A DNA stretch of 21,047 nt from Chlorokybus atmophyticus (Eukaryota > Streptophyta > Chlorokybophyceae > Chlorokybales > Chlorokybaceae). The position numbers and the translations under genes are program-made. The notes below the pieces were generated by a model. It saw nothing but the letters and a program-made list of their open reading frames with translations, had not been told where the DNA came from and made no database searches. Shown in pieces: positions 1 to 8,124 of this stretch. The stretch lies in NCBI GenBank assembly GCA_009103225.1, contig RHPI01003169.1, positions 228,006 to 249,052 on the forward strand, in the 5' to 3' direction. The first letter of the stretch is position 1; each line of letters starts with the position of its first letter.

Positions 1-1377
1 TCCCTCCCCCACACACCAACCATTGCAACGCCTGGGCGGGCGGTAGTTGCAAGGAGTGTTTCCGTCCCAGCCATATGGTGCGCAAGCATGCGTGCGTATG
101 CGTGCTCATGTTTGTGTTACTCTCAGCAACTTCATACGTACGTATAGACACAGGCTCACTCACTTGTCCTCAATACTGCCAGCCCGCTGCCGAAGGACTG
201 CCCCAGACATTGCGTAAGGCCAGCAGCGCGGTGCCACCAGTGGTGATCCAGAGCGTCACCTTTTTGCGGGGTAGCCCGACGCTGCTGCATAGAGGGCGCG
301 CGTCTGGGGGCCACTGCAATGAGATTCACCTGCTAAACAGGTGAGCGGAGAGGGAAGGGGAGGGAAGGGCGCACACACGTGCACGCGCAAGCGCACGCAT
401 ACGGGCTTGCGCCGTGTGCAAGCATGCATGTGCTCTTCATGCACGCATGCACGTACACACATACGCACACTTCTTCGTTGTAGCAACTGCCCGCACTTTC
501 CAGTGCGGTTTATGAGCAACGTACTGTAGGCTCGCTCATAGACCGCACTGAATAGTGCTTTCTCAGAGCCAGTTGCTGTTGGCTGGCTCATAGACCGCAC
601 TGTCTAGTGCGGCCTGTGAGCCAGTTTTGCACGTACACTATGCATGTACATTTGTGTTGCCCCCCTCCCTTCCACGTCTTCCTCCTTACAGACAAATGTG
701 TACACGCATAGAAGTTTGCGCGCATGCGCATGTGAACACGCATGTACACATGCATGCACTAACGCGCACGTGCACGCGCAGAAACACGGCCCGTCCGGGA
801 CGGTCCCCCAAGCTCGCAATCAGCAACTTGCTGCTTTGCTTACATAGCACTACTACTACTATCACCTCGCCCCAGCTGCCCGTGCTCAACACCATCTTTA
901 AGGTGCGACGAGGGTGTGTGCGCAAGTGCATGAGTGTGCGTTTATGCGTGTGTGCACGAATGCGCGCGTATATGTTTGTGTCTTGTGAAACGTTAGTTAT
1001 GTATGAAAATGCACGCACGTGCACATTTGAATTTGCAATTGGGCTCATAGACCGCACTGTTCAATGCAACCTATGAGGCAATTGCCATGCCAGTCGTGCT
1101 CATAGGCTGCCTCATAGGCTGCACTGAACACTGTTCAATGCAGCATATAAGGCAGTTTGAACAGTTCTTTGACTGTTTGCGCGTATATGTGTTGAACAAA
1201 CGAACACATGGGACAACACGTACAAGCATCACACCACACATACACACACCACACCACAACACACATCTACTAGCATTGGGTGCTGATTGCGCAGTGGTTG
1301 CTGGTCTTGTCGTCGCTGGCGTACTCGCTCTTCAACCTCGGCCTGCTGCATGCCAGTCCACCTTATGTGCAACAGAG
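1..1377 (+). CDS. Candidate 3' part of an unidentified split gene (four exon-like blocks)
   Basis: I do not recognise this gene. Four blocks join in one frame through GT-AG introns: <1-77, 183-340, 848-902 and 1295-1377, with introns 78-182, 341-847 and 903-1294. Donors are GTGCGC, GTGAGC, GTGCGA and GTGCAA; acceptors are TGCCAG, TACATAG and GCGCAG. Phases agree: block 2 ends with two codon bases and block 3 opens with one. The first block is Cys-containing (CNAWAGGSCKECF). The fourth encodes a hydrophobic stretch rich in Leu, Val and Ala (starting WLLVLSSLAYS) that could be a membrane segment. No convincing next exon is visible after 1377, so the gene may end nearby or be interrupted by the downstream elements. 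Intron 1 is 105 bp with no in-frame stop, so an unspliced frame starting at ATG 75 with a signal-peptide-like start is an alternative. Splicing is inferred, not shown. Confidence 0.4.
491..1155. repeat. Intronic hairpin family built on GACCGCACT / AGTGCGG
   Basis: Inverted repeats share the word GCTCATAGACCGCACT and its complement. 491-508 has a 7-bp perfect stem and 4-nt loop. 534-569 is a decayed copy. 583-624 has 19-nt arms matching at 17 positions with a 4-nt spacer. 1035-1085 pairs 1035-1050 with 1071-1085. 1107-1130 and 1132-1155 match at 21 of 24 positions around one central base. A related short pair (GTGCGG/CCGCAC) lies at 1838-1860. All but the last lie inside the two larger candidate introns. 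They look like miniature palindromic elements or stem-loop RNA precursors; no family name is assigned. Confidence 0.7.
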
Positions 1378-2140
1378 GTGCAACACGTGCAGGCCCCGCA
1401 CAACAGTTAAGGTGGCACTCGACTGGGATGGAGGCCCGGGCGTGCGGTTGTGACTTGTGCGTGCGTGCATGTACATTTGTGCAGGTAGTTGAGGTACTCA
1501 ACTTGCACTAGGTTTGAGTAGGTTAAACCGTTTGTGGTGGTTGTTTGCTTGTGTAGATGCTGCGTCCATTGACTTGTTGATGATATACCATTATTTATGT
1601 TACAATGCCACCAATTATGTTGTGTGTCTGCTTGCTTTCATGTGCATGGCGTTGCGTGGCAGACCAACATAATGAAAATCAGTGTTATCAGTGCAGCATG
1701 ACAGGCTCCATATCATGCATGTTTAAGCATGATGAACAGCCTGCCCATTGGCTGAGCAGCGCAATGGGTCTACCGCTCAGCTCCTCAGCAACACAAGCCG
1801 TTGAGGAGCTGAGCACATACACATGCAGCACTAGAAGTGCGGCATACTGAAAGACCGCACAAGAGCTCGCCTCCCTGCCGCCCTGGGCTGGCTCAACGGC
1901 GATGTGACAGCTGCCTCCGCCGCCGCTGAAGAGCCAGCCCGCTGAGCTGGCTCTGGCTGCTTCATGGCAGCCAAAGGCCAGCCTTGTACGACCTCCCTCT
2001 CCATAACCTCCAGCAGGGCGACCTCCCCGCCGTCGTCGTTGTTGTTGTTGTTGTTGTTGTTTACAGCGCCCCTGGCGCTAACATTTGTTGCTCTGAGCGC
2101 TGTTTGAGGAGGAAGGAGGAGGGGGGGAAGGAGGGGCGGC
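1378..2140. other. Non-coding hairpin-rich stretch between split gene and ORF1
   Basis: No convincing gene. It holds a 13-bp perfect inverted repeat (1775-1787 with 1802-1814, arm GCTCAGCTCCTCA), a 7-bp pair (1744-1750 with 1762-1768) and a 9-bp pair (1930-1938 with 1946-1954, arm AGAGCCAGC). A purine-only run at about 2106-2136 lies just before the ORF1 start codon. The left end of the Kangaroo-like element should lie here, but no repeat marking its boundary could be identified by eye. Confidence 0.6.
2032..2060 (+). repeat. (GTC/GTT)n triplet microsatellite
   Basis: Two GTC triplets run into seven or so GTT triplets, about 80 bp upstream of the ORF1 start codon. Confidence 0.9.
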
Positions 2141-3208
2141 ATGCAGCAGCCCGGCTCAGCTGGAGGCAACCCGTGGTGGCCGTACGAGTATCCTAACGCC
2201 TGGGCGAACACCTGGCTGCTGCCACCAACTGAAGGGTTTGAGCTGCAGCGCCTTGGTGCCGGCACGCGAGCGGTGGATTTGCAAGCTTTGGGGCAGCGGC
2301 TGGGCGTCGGCGTGATCGTGGACAACGCGTATCGCGTGGACATCTTGCGTCAAGTGGACACACAGGCAGGCCCTGGGCGTCCCTTGCATGACCGTTTAAT
2401 TGTTGCTTTGGGCCCTCTGCAGGGGGAACCCCTTGTACGTGTTGCCTTGGAGACGTCGGAGTCTCCAATCCCGTTGCCGCTCAACTACCTGGTGCAGCAA
2501 CGCAGCGGCGACAACACAGGGTGGTGGGACGCTTTTGACAACGTGGTCTCTCCGCGGCGCATGCGCGAGCACTTGAGAGAAGGACAAACCCCTCGCGCTC
2601 AAAACAGGGAGACAGTACTTGGGGGGCGCATCTTGTGGAGACGAGAGACGCGGCCCGCGCATGGCAGGTTCCCGGGACTCTCCCCACCGTCACCAGACCC
2701 TGAGGCGCAGATGGTCCCCGCTGAGGGGCCGTACCTACCCCCGCTCCCCCCTGCGCAGGCGGTCGCGCAGCCCCAACCGCCGCGGCCCCGTGCCCTACTC
2801 GTACCAACGTCGGAGCCCTGGTCGGGGTCGCAGCAGGAGCCGCAGCCCTCTGCGCCGATGCCAACGTCGCTCGCCAATCAGGCGCAGCTGGAGCCCCCGG
2901 GCAGGAAGATTGCATCACCCCCCATCTCCGCGGCTGCAGGCGGAGCAGTCGGGAGCGCCTCTCCTGCCTCAGAAGGCACCAGTTCCGTCCGTGCCAACAC
3001 TGAACGTCTCAGCTCCCCTCCCGCCAGCTCTGGCGGTGCCTCCTCCGCCCGCTTTCGTCACGCCATCGCTAGGCGTCGCACCAGGCGCGCCTTGCGACGC
3101 TGGCGGAAGAAGCGTGCCAGCGCCGCTGCCGCCTTCGACAACCTCGCGACCACCCTCGATGCTGAGTTTGGGCTCCTTGCATACTCAGAATCCTCAGGCA
3201 GCGACTGA
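2141..3208 (+). CDS. Kangaroo-like ORF1, hypothetical protein (355 aa)
   Basis: I do not recognise a named family. By position, first frame upstream of ORF2 and RT, it may be a structural or Gag-like protein; that is inference. The start is Trp- and Pro-rich (NPWWPYEYPNAWANTW), followed by a globular-looking region to about residue 150. Residues 170-290 are low-complexity Pro/Ala/Ser/Gln. A strongly basic cluster at about 310-325 (RRRTRRALRRWRKKR) could bind nucleic acid or act as a nuclear localisation signal, and the end is acidic (ESSGSD). The start chosen is the first ATG after the purine tract. Its last 590 nt overlap ORF2 in another frame, so much of the low-complexity half may be shaped by that overlap. 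Confidence 0.6.
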   Translation: MQQPGSAGGNPWWPYEYPNAWANTWLLPPTEGFELQRLGAGTRAVDLQALGQRLGVGVIVDNAYRVDILRQVDTQAGPGRPLHDRLIVALGPLQGEPLVRVALETSESPIPLPLNYLVQQRSGDNTGWWDAFDNVVSPRRMREHLREGQTPRAQNRETVLGGRILWRRETRPAHGRFPGLSPPSPDPEAQMVPAEGPYLPPLPPAQAVAQPQPPRPRALLVPTSEPWSGSQQEPQPSAPMPTSLANQAQLEPPGRKIASPPISAAAGGAVGSASPASEGTSSVRANTERLSSPPASSGGASSARFRHAIARRRTRRALRRWRKKRASAAAAFDNLATTLDAEFGLLAYSESSGSD

Positions 3209-4400
3209 TGTGGCTGCGTTGCTAGCAGCGGGTGGCTTGCAGGCGCTGCTAGGACGCTTGGTGTGTGCGGAGCTAAGCGTGGGACAATGGACGCTCGCGC
3301 GCGTGGAGGGCGTGATCGATGCTGCCGCCGGCCTCGTTCTTGTGCGCACGCTACCCGCCAACCAGCCCCTGCAGGTGTCGACCTCCGTCCTAACCTTGGC
3401 GAGTGCCGACCCCTCTACAATCGCACCACCACTAGCGGCGCAACCGGCCCCTTTCATACCTCACCCCACCGTGCCTCCAGCTGTGGGAGCCAACCCCTCT
3501 ACAATTGCAACCCCGCTGACGACGCAGCCAGCCCCATGCACACCTCACCCCACAGTCCCTTCAGCTGCAACGCCTGGGCGCTCGTTTGCGGAGGCGAAGG
3601 GCATGAAGCTAGCAGCTGATGGTGTACATGTCACCCACTTCACGCGCACCTCGCACTTTGTGCGTGTCCGCAACAACATTGTTAACCGCTTCACGGGAGA
3701 TGCGGCGCACAAGGGATTGTTGCAGCAACTACACAAATCGAAGATGATCACGGACACGCAATATCCGCTCATGGCGGCGTACGTACATGTGTTGCTGGAA
3801 ACGTGTTTGTACAAAGAATTTGGGGACGTTCATGCTTCACTGTTCGGGGAGGACTGCGCTCGGGCCCTCGAGGCGAGTAAGTTGGACCTGTCCATGGGCT
3901 ACACAGAGGCGCACCTCATCACCGAGCTGCTGGACTTCTACACGGAGGTGCGGAAGGAGGCAGCCACTCAGCTTGGACAATACCAACACATGACAAGGTA
4001 CGCGCGTTTGTTGCAGGGTATGCCTTTGTGTCGCGCCTTTCCATTCCTTTCTCCAACATTCTACTTCAAGCACTGCCTTGGGCAGTTGCAAACCACTCAT
4101 GAGCCTACAAGCCTCCTTTTGCTGCCCTCGGGGCAAAGCCAAGGAGAGCTTGTCGCCGTCCAGGCATGGCCTGTGACGTGCTCTGCATGGCCATGCTCAA
4201 TGTTTATGCACCGGCGCAGGTGTTTCCAAACCAACTTGCCAAAGCCGCTCCCCAATGGTGGAGACAAGGCCAAAGGAGCTGCACCTGCAAGCGGCGTGGA
4301 CAACGCCACCAACAATGGCAGCAACAATAACCACAATAGCAAGCAAGCCGTTGCCGGCAACAACAGAGGGTGGCGTAGATACCAAGACAGGAAGGCGTGA
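2619..4400 (+). CDS. Kangaroo-like ORF2, RS-rich Gag-like protein (593 aa)
   Basis: This long frame overlaps the last 590 nt of ORF1 in another frame and stops 88 bp before the RT ATG. Residues about 30-95 are rich in Arg-Ser and Ser-Pro dipeptides (RSRSRSPLRR, RRSPIRR), resembling the RS domain of splicing factors. Residues 100-340 are Pro/Ala-rich, with two similar modules around STIAPP and STIATP. About 340-500 looks globular and mostly helical, and the end is Asn/Lys-rich (NNGSNNNHN), reminiscent of a nucleic-acid-binding tail. No zinc knuckle is visible. By position it is the best candidate for the Gag-like protein. The first ATG lies inside ORF1, so translation could use internal initiation, frameshifting from ORF1 or a spliced RNA; the sequence alone does not decide. 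Confidence 0.65.
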   Translation: MGGASCGDERRGPRMAGSRDSPHRHQTLRRRWSPLRGRTYPRSPLRRRSRSPNRRGPVPYSYQRRSPGRGRSRSRSPLRRCQRRSPIRRSWSPRAGRLHHPPSPRLQAEQSGAPLLPQKAPVPSVPTLNVSAPLPPALAVPPPPAFVTPSLGVAPGAPCDAGGRSVPAPLPPSTTSRPPSMLSLGSLHTQNPQAATDVAALLAAGGLQALLGRLVCAELSVGQWTLARVEGVIDAAAGLVLVRTLPANQPLQVSTSVLTLASADPSTIAPPLAAQPAPFIPHPTVPPAVGANPSTIATPLTTQPAPCTPHPTVPSAATPGRSFAEAKGMKLAADGVHVTHFTRTSHFVRVRNNIVNRFTGDAAHKGLLQQLHKSKMITDTQYPLMAAYVHVLLETCLYKEFGDVHASLFGEDCARALEASKLDLSMGYTEAHLITELLDFYTEVRKEAATQLGQYQHMTRYARLLQGMPLCRAFPFLSPTFYFKHCLGQLQTTHEPTSLLLLPSGQSQGELVAVQAWPVTCSAWPCSMFMHRRRCFQTNLPKPLPNGGDKAKGAAPASGVDNATNNGSNNNHNSKQAVAGNNRGWRRYQDRKA

Positions 4401-4488
4401 GTAGCATAGGACAGGATACCTTGTGTATAACCCCGTGTGCAATCGATTTTGTTGTGTCTTATACCATGTGATTGCTTGAGATTGGTGC

Positions 4489-6999
4489 ATGAATCGTGTG
4501 TTTGCGCCCTTGGTTACTGTTGTGTCTCATTCCAGCGTGCACGAACCAGTTGCAAGTGCTGCGCTACCATCAGCTGCTGATTCACCTGGCGATGCCTCCG
4601 CGGAATGCTGCATGGTCACCAGCACACGCTTCTCACTTCCCTCTCAAGCACACAGAAGCACGCAGTCAATGCGCACCCAGCAGCCCGCAAGTGCAAACGC
4701 ACGCGTGCGCAGTGCTGATTCGCTGGCCCCGCGCAGCACCCAAGATGAGCACGAGGACGAAGCAGCCTTTGAGGCGGCGTGCCATCAGTTGGATACGCAG
4801 CCTCATGCTCAACACAATGCAGCATCTTGGCAACCAGCACGCGCGTGGCCTACGCCACGGCAGCACCATCCGTGGTCGGAGGAGCTGCAGGCGGCGACTG
4901 TGCAAGCAGTGCTGGACAAACTTGAGAGAGTGGGGGATGAGCCCGAGCTGCCTCTATGTTCGGAGGACAGCTGGCGCGTACAGCTAAGCGCTTTCATGCA
5001 CGATGCCGGTGACTTCGTAGCTGCAGGGCCGCGAGCACATTTGCATGCATGGCAGCTCTGGCTGCGCGCTACCAAGCACCCAATGGCGTCGCGAGTGCTG
5101 AGCTGGCTCAGCTCTGGCTACCCCTTGCATTTTCAAGGGACTGCAACAGCTCCGGAGCAGAAGTGTGGACAGGTGCAGTTGCTGCTGCGCTCAGAAGGTT
5201 GGTCGCATGCTCGCATCCGTGCTGCCCTGCGCGCATCAGCACCTCCGCCTATTGTGTTGCGCAATCGTGCCTCGTTGCAAGAGCACAAGGAGTTTGTGGT
5301 GGAGGAGCTTACCACGCTGGTGCGCACGGGGGCTATCACCCCGGTGCCAGCCAATGCAGCAAAGCAGGTGATCTCGGGCATGGGGGTTGTAGTTACAAGC
5401 AAGAAACGTTTGGTGGTGGATCTTCGCTACATCAACCTCTTCCTCGCACACATACCTTTCCACTACGAGCGCTTAACGGACGTGTTACACTACACCAAAG
5501 TAGGAGCATGGCAAGCAAGCTTTGACTTGAAAAGCGGATACCACCACATTCCCATCCGCGCACGTGACACCAATTACTTGTGCGTGGCCTTTGAAGGTCA
5601 GGTGTTCAGATGGAACGTGCTCCCCTTTGGACTGAATCAAGCATGCTATGCATTTACAATGGTGCAGCTTGTCATCCACAAGCCATTGCGAAGTGCGGGC
5701 ATTGGCACCCTCAGCTACATAGATGACATGCACACGGCGCACCGCAACAAAGGGCATCTACTATGGCGTATTGAGCTGATCATGCAGCTCTGTGCGGCAC
5801 TGCGCGAGTTCTTTGGACTGTCTAAGTGCAATGCTTTCCCCACCATGCGCTTGCAGCTACTGGGGCTCATTGTGGACTCGCAAGTGGGCGCTTTCTCGGT
5901 GCCCGAAGCCAAGCTTGAGGACCTTGACGTGCTGCTTGAGGACACGCTGGCGCGCCCAACGCTCACCAACAAAGTGCTGGCGCGCATAGCAGGCAAGCTA
6001 ATCAGCCTACGCCTGGCCGTTCCTCCCGTGCTGCTATTTGCTAGGTCGCTCATGGAAGTAGTGAACTACGCCAACACTTGGGAAGCACCATTTGCAGCGC
6101 CGGCCATTACAAAAGAGTTCATTGCGTGGTTGCGATCAGCCATGCGGATGTACACAGCCAGCGCTTGGTGGAAACCGCCTAGCTCCATTCTGCTGCGCGC
6201 AGATGCATCAGGAGAGAAGGGCTGGGGTGCGGTGACACCGTGGGGCCACGTGCAGGGCAACTTCACACCGGTTGAGCTGGAGCTGTCCCCGGCAGTCAAG
6301 GAAGGGCTGGCGTATGTTGCCGTGATCATAGAGGCAGCTCGCCGCTTCCCAAACCTGCGGCACACAACCGTCATGCTTGAAGGGGACTGTCAACCAGCTC
6401 TGCAAGCTCTCTCCAAGCTGGTCTCCCCTTCGCCTTACCTAAGAGCCCTGCTCTATAAGCTGTGGGGAGTGCTCTGGGCCAGGGATCTCCACTTGCGTTG
6501 CTCGTGGCAGCCGCGCGAGCGGCTGCAGTTGGAAGACTGGCTCTCCAAAACCGCGGATGCGGGCGATTGGGCCCTGCGCACAACAACGCGTGATCAAGTG
6601 ATAGCGCGATGGGGTGCACCGTCTGTAGACATGTTTGCTTCGGAGGTCAATACCGTTGCTCCCGCCTTCTTCTCCGCTTGTAACAGCCCGGGCTCGAGTG
6701 GCAACGCTCTCACCTCCGGTTGGGACTGCGCCCCGCGCGGCCTCTTGTGGGTCCTTCCGCCCTTGGCCCTGCTGGGCACGGCAGTACAGTTGGTTGCGCA
6801 CGCTCGACGTGATTGCGTGTTGGTTGTGCCTCAATGGACACAGAAACCTTGGTGGCCACAAGTTCTGGGGCTACCTATTCATGAGTCTATGCTACTTCAT
6901 GCACACCCCGCTCTGTTTGTGAGGGGTAGGAGAGTGCCTGCGCACATCCCTAGCCCGGGCAAATACCCGCATGTGGCATTCTATATAGCGTTCACCTGA
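4489..6999 (+). CDS. DIRS-type reverse transcriptase / RNase H polyprotein (836 aa)
   Basis: Copies element RNA into DNA and removes the RNA strand. The first roughly 250 residues have no recognised domain. RT follows at about 260-480: FDLKSGYHHIPI supplies Asp346, VLPFGLNQACYAF is the conserved RT block, and YIDD at 410-413 is the catalytic pair. RNase H spans about 560-690: Asp572 (ADASGEKGWG), probably Glu605, Asp633 (EGDCQPALQAL) and Asp683 (LEDWLSK). Residues 705-795 match the segment that follows RNase H in DIRS-order elements (PSVDMFASEVN, then VPQWTQKPWWP). No stops or frameshifts are seen. The last 19 nt overlap the end of the recombinase gene on the other strand. Family assignment is firm; activity is inferred from intact motifs. 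Confidence 0.93.
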   Translation: MNRVFAPLVTVVSHSSVHEPVASAALPSAADSPGDASAECCMVTSTRFSLPSQAHRSTQSMRTQQPASANARVRSADSLAPRSTQDEHEDEAAFEAACHQLDTQPHAQHNAASWQPARAWPTPRQHHPWSEELQAATVQAVLDKLERVGDEPELPLCSEDSWRVQLSAFMHDAGDFVAAGPRAHLHAWQLWLRATKHPMASRVLSWLSSGYPLHFQGTATAPEQKCGQVQLLLRSEGWSHARIRAALRASAPPPIVLRNRASLQEHKEFVVEELTTLVRTGAITPVPANAAKQVISGMGVVVTSKKRLVVDLRYINLFLAHIPFHYERLTDVLHYTKVGAWQASFDLKSGYHHIPIRARDTNYLCVAFEGQVFRWNVLPFGLNQACYAFTMVQLVIHKPLRSAGIGTLSYIDDMHTAHRNKGHLLWRIELIMQLCAALREFFGLSKCNAFPTMRLQLLGLIVDSQVGAFSVPEAKLEDLDVLLEDTLARPTLTNKVLARIAGKLISLRLAVPPVLLFARSLMEVVNYANTWEAPFAAPAITKEFIAWLRSAMRMYTASAWWKPPSSILLRADASGEKGWGAVTPWGHVQGNFTPVELELSPAVKEGLAYVAVIIEAARRFPNLRHTTVMLEGDCQPALQALSKLVSPSPYLRALLYKLWGVLWARDLHLRCSWQPRERLQLEDWLSKTADAGDWALRTTTRDQVIARWGAPSVDMFASEVNTVAPAFFSACNSPGSSGNALTSGWDCAPRGLLWVLPPLALLGTAVQLVAHARRDCVLVVPQWTQKPWWPQVLGLPIHESMLLHAHPALFVRGRRVPAHIPSPGKYPHVAFYIAFT

Positions 7000-8099
7000 T
7001 GAGACGGGCACAAGTAGTGCCGCACCATGGCCTCAGTCCGCCACAAACCCTGTTGTTGTAGCTCTGCCATGGTCATGCCTTGTTCTTGGCCGTGTTGCAC
7101 ACCACCTCGCCTGAAACTATGCAGCGTCACATGTGGCTTGTCAATGCCGCTAGCCAGCAGGTGCTTGCGTAACGCCTTGTTAGCCGCGGCAGTTTGTAGA
7201 GGTCCGTCCAGCCACTTTCTTTTGCTTTGATGCATGCCACGGAACAAATAGCCCGTGCCAAGCTCCATGTTGTGCTGACGCGCACACTCTACAAACTGCC
7301 CCATCTCCTGATGCATGTCAAAGAGAATGCCACCATGCGTAAGTGGGATAGCCGGGGGCAACATGTCCTTCCAGTTCTTTAGCACCCCTGTGCGGACTTG
7401 TAAGCCCACTTCTGTTTGCTGTAGTTGGTGCGACTGCAGCTGGCACGCTTCACCGCCCCTCTGCCAACTACACCACAAGTATCGGAACAGCAATCGGTCC
7501 CGCATAGGAAGCAACACTTCGGGCCCGCTTGTAGCCTGTACTTGTGCGTCCAAGTGCGTTGACAGCGTGCGCACGTCGCTCACTATAAAAGGCTCAGCTT
7601 GATGAGGCTGTACACCAGCCTCGACAACCCCTCGCTGATACGCCTTTACATACTCAATAACTTCGGGTGCTCGGCAAGGATTTCCAGTTGCCATGATGCT
7701 GTCCCATGCGCTGCCCCTCCCGATTCTGGCAAAGCCGTTGGTCAAGCTGGTCAGCATGTTCCGAAGGGACTTGGCAGCTAATTGTTGTCTGCCAGTGGCA
7801 TCAGCGCATCGGGCACGAACAGAGTGCTTGGGCAACCAATATGAATGAACATACGCCCGCACATAATGTGGGCCCACGCTAGTGACGCTCTCGCTGTGCT
7901 GCTGCACGTGCTGCGCAAACTCTCGCCACACGGTGCAGCACGCGCGACGATGCCTCTCGCCAACAGCAGCTCGACTGGCTGCGTGTGACTCAGCAACCGC
8001 TTGTAGAAAACGCTGCTGCATGGCCGGGTTGGTAGCCGCAGGGGCATAATCTGCGTGGCCAAGGTCTGCTACTTGCAGGCTACGACCATATTGCTCCAC
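6981..8099 (-). CDS. Tyrosine recombinase (372 aa) of the Kangaroo-like element
   Basis: Probably integrates the element's circular DNA by breaking and rejoining strands through a phosphotyrosine link, without a target-site duplication. The N-terminal half (about 30-160) would be the core-binding domain. The catalytic domain has Arg214 in WQRGGEACQLQ, His327 and Arg330 in LHSFRRGG, Trp353 in GLWRTE where many relatives have His, and nucleophile Tyr362 in RHYL. The length is normal for retroelement recombinases and no residue of the signature is missing. The gene runs opposite to ORF1, ORF2 and RT, so it needs its own promoter in the hairpin-rich DNA to its right, or an antisense transcript. 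This orientation is what separates Kangaroo-like from ordinary DIRS layouts. Confidence 0.92.
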   Translation of the reverse strand: MEQYGRSLQVADLGHADYAPAATNPAMQQRFLQAVAESHAASRAAVGERHRRACCTVWREFAQHVQQHSESVTSVGPHYVRAYVHSYWLPKHSVRARCADATGRQQLAAKSLRNMLTSLTNGFARIGRGSAWDSIMATGNPCRAPEVIEYVKAYQRGVVEAGVQPHQAEPFIVSDVRTLSTHLDAQVQATSGPEVLLPMRDRLLFRYLWCSWQRGGEACQLQSHQLQQTEVGLQVRTGVLKNWKDMLPPAIPLTHGGILFDMHQEMGQFVECARQHNMELGTGYLFRGMHQSKRKWLDGPLQTAAANKALRKHLLASGIDKPHVTLHSFRRGGVQHGQEQGMTMAELQQQGLWRTEAMVRHYLCPSHQVNAI

Positions 8100-8124
8100 T
8101 GCCTGCCCAAACCCGGCCCTACAA

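Larger units (their letters stand above)
2141..8099. mobile_element. Kangaroo/DIRS-like tyrosine-recombinase retrotransposon, coding core
   Basis: Coordinates cover only the coding core. Three frames on + (ORF1, ORF2, RT-RNase H) meet one on - (tyrosine recombinase) tail to tail. There is no DDE integrase in the core. DIRS-order elements replace DDE integrase with a tyrosine recombinase and normally have inverted or split-direct terminal repeats instead of LTRs. An antisense recombinase is the layout described for Kangaroo of Volvox carteri, the basis for this assignment. All four frames are open and RT, RNase H and recombinase residues are present, so the copy could be functional or recently inserted. 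Ends probably lie within 1378-2140 and 8100-8920 but are not resolved. Confidence 0.85.

Noticed and set aside
75-344. Stand-alone small secreted protein starting at ATG 75
   Set aside because: The hydrophobic start is better explained as an in-frame 105-bp intron whose GTGCG start and CA/TG-rich body match the neighbouring introns; kept only as an alternative.
491-1155. CRISPR-like array of repeated words
   Set aside because: Repeats are irregularly spaced, degenerate and palindromic rather than identical direct repeats with uniform spacers, and the surroundings are eukaryotic.
2481-2918. Minus-strand frame of 145 aa over ORF1/ORF2
   Set aside because: Open because of GC-rich composition; no motif, and two plus-strand frames already occupy the segment.
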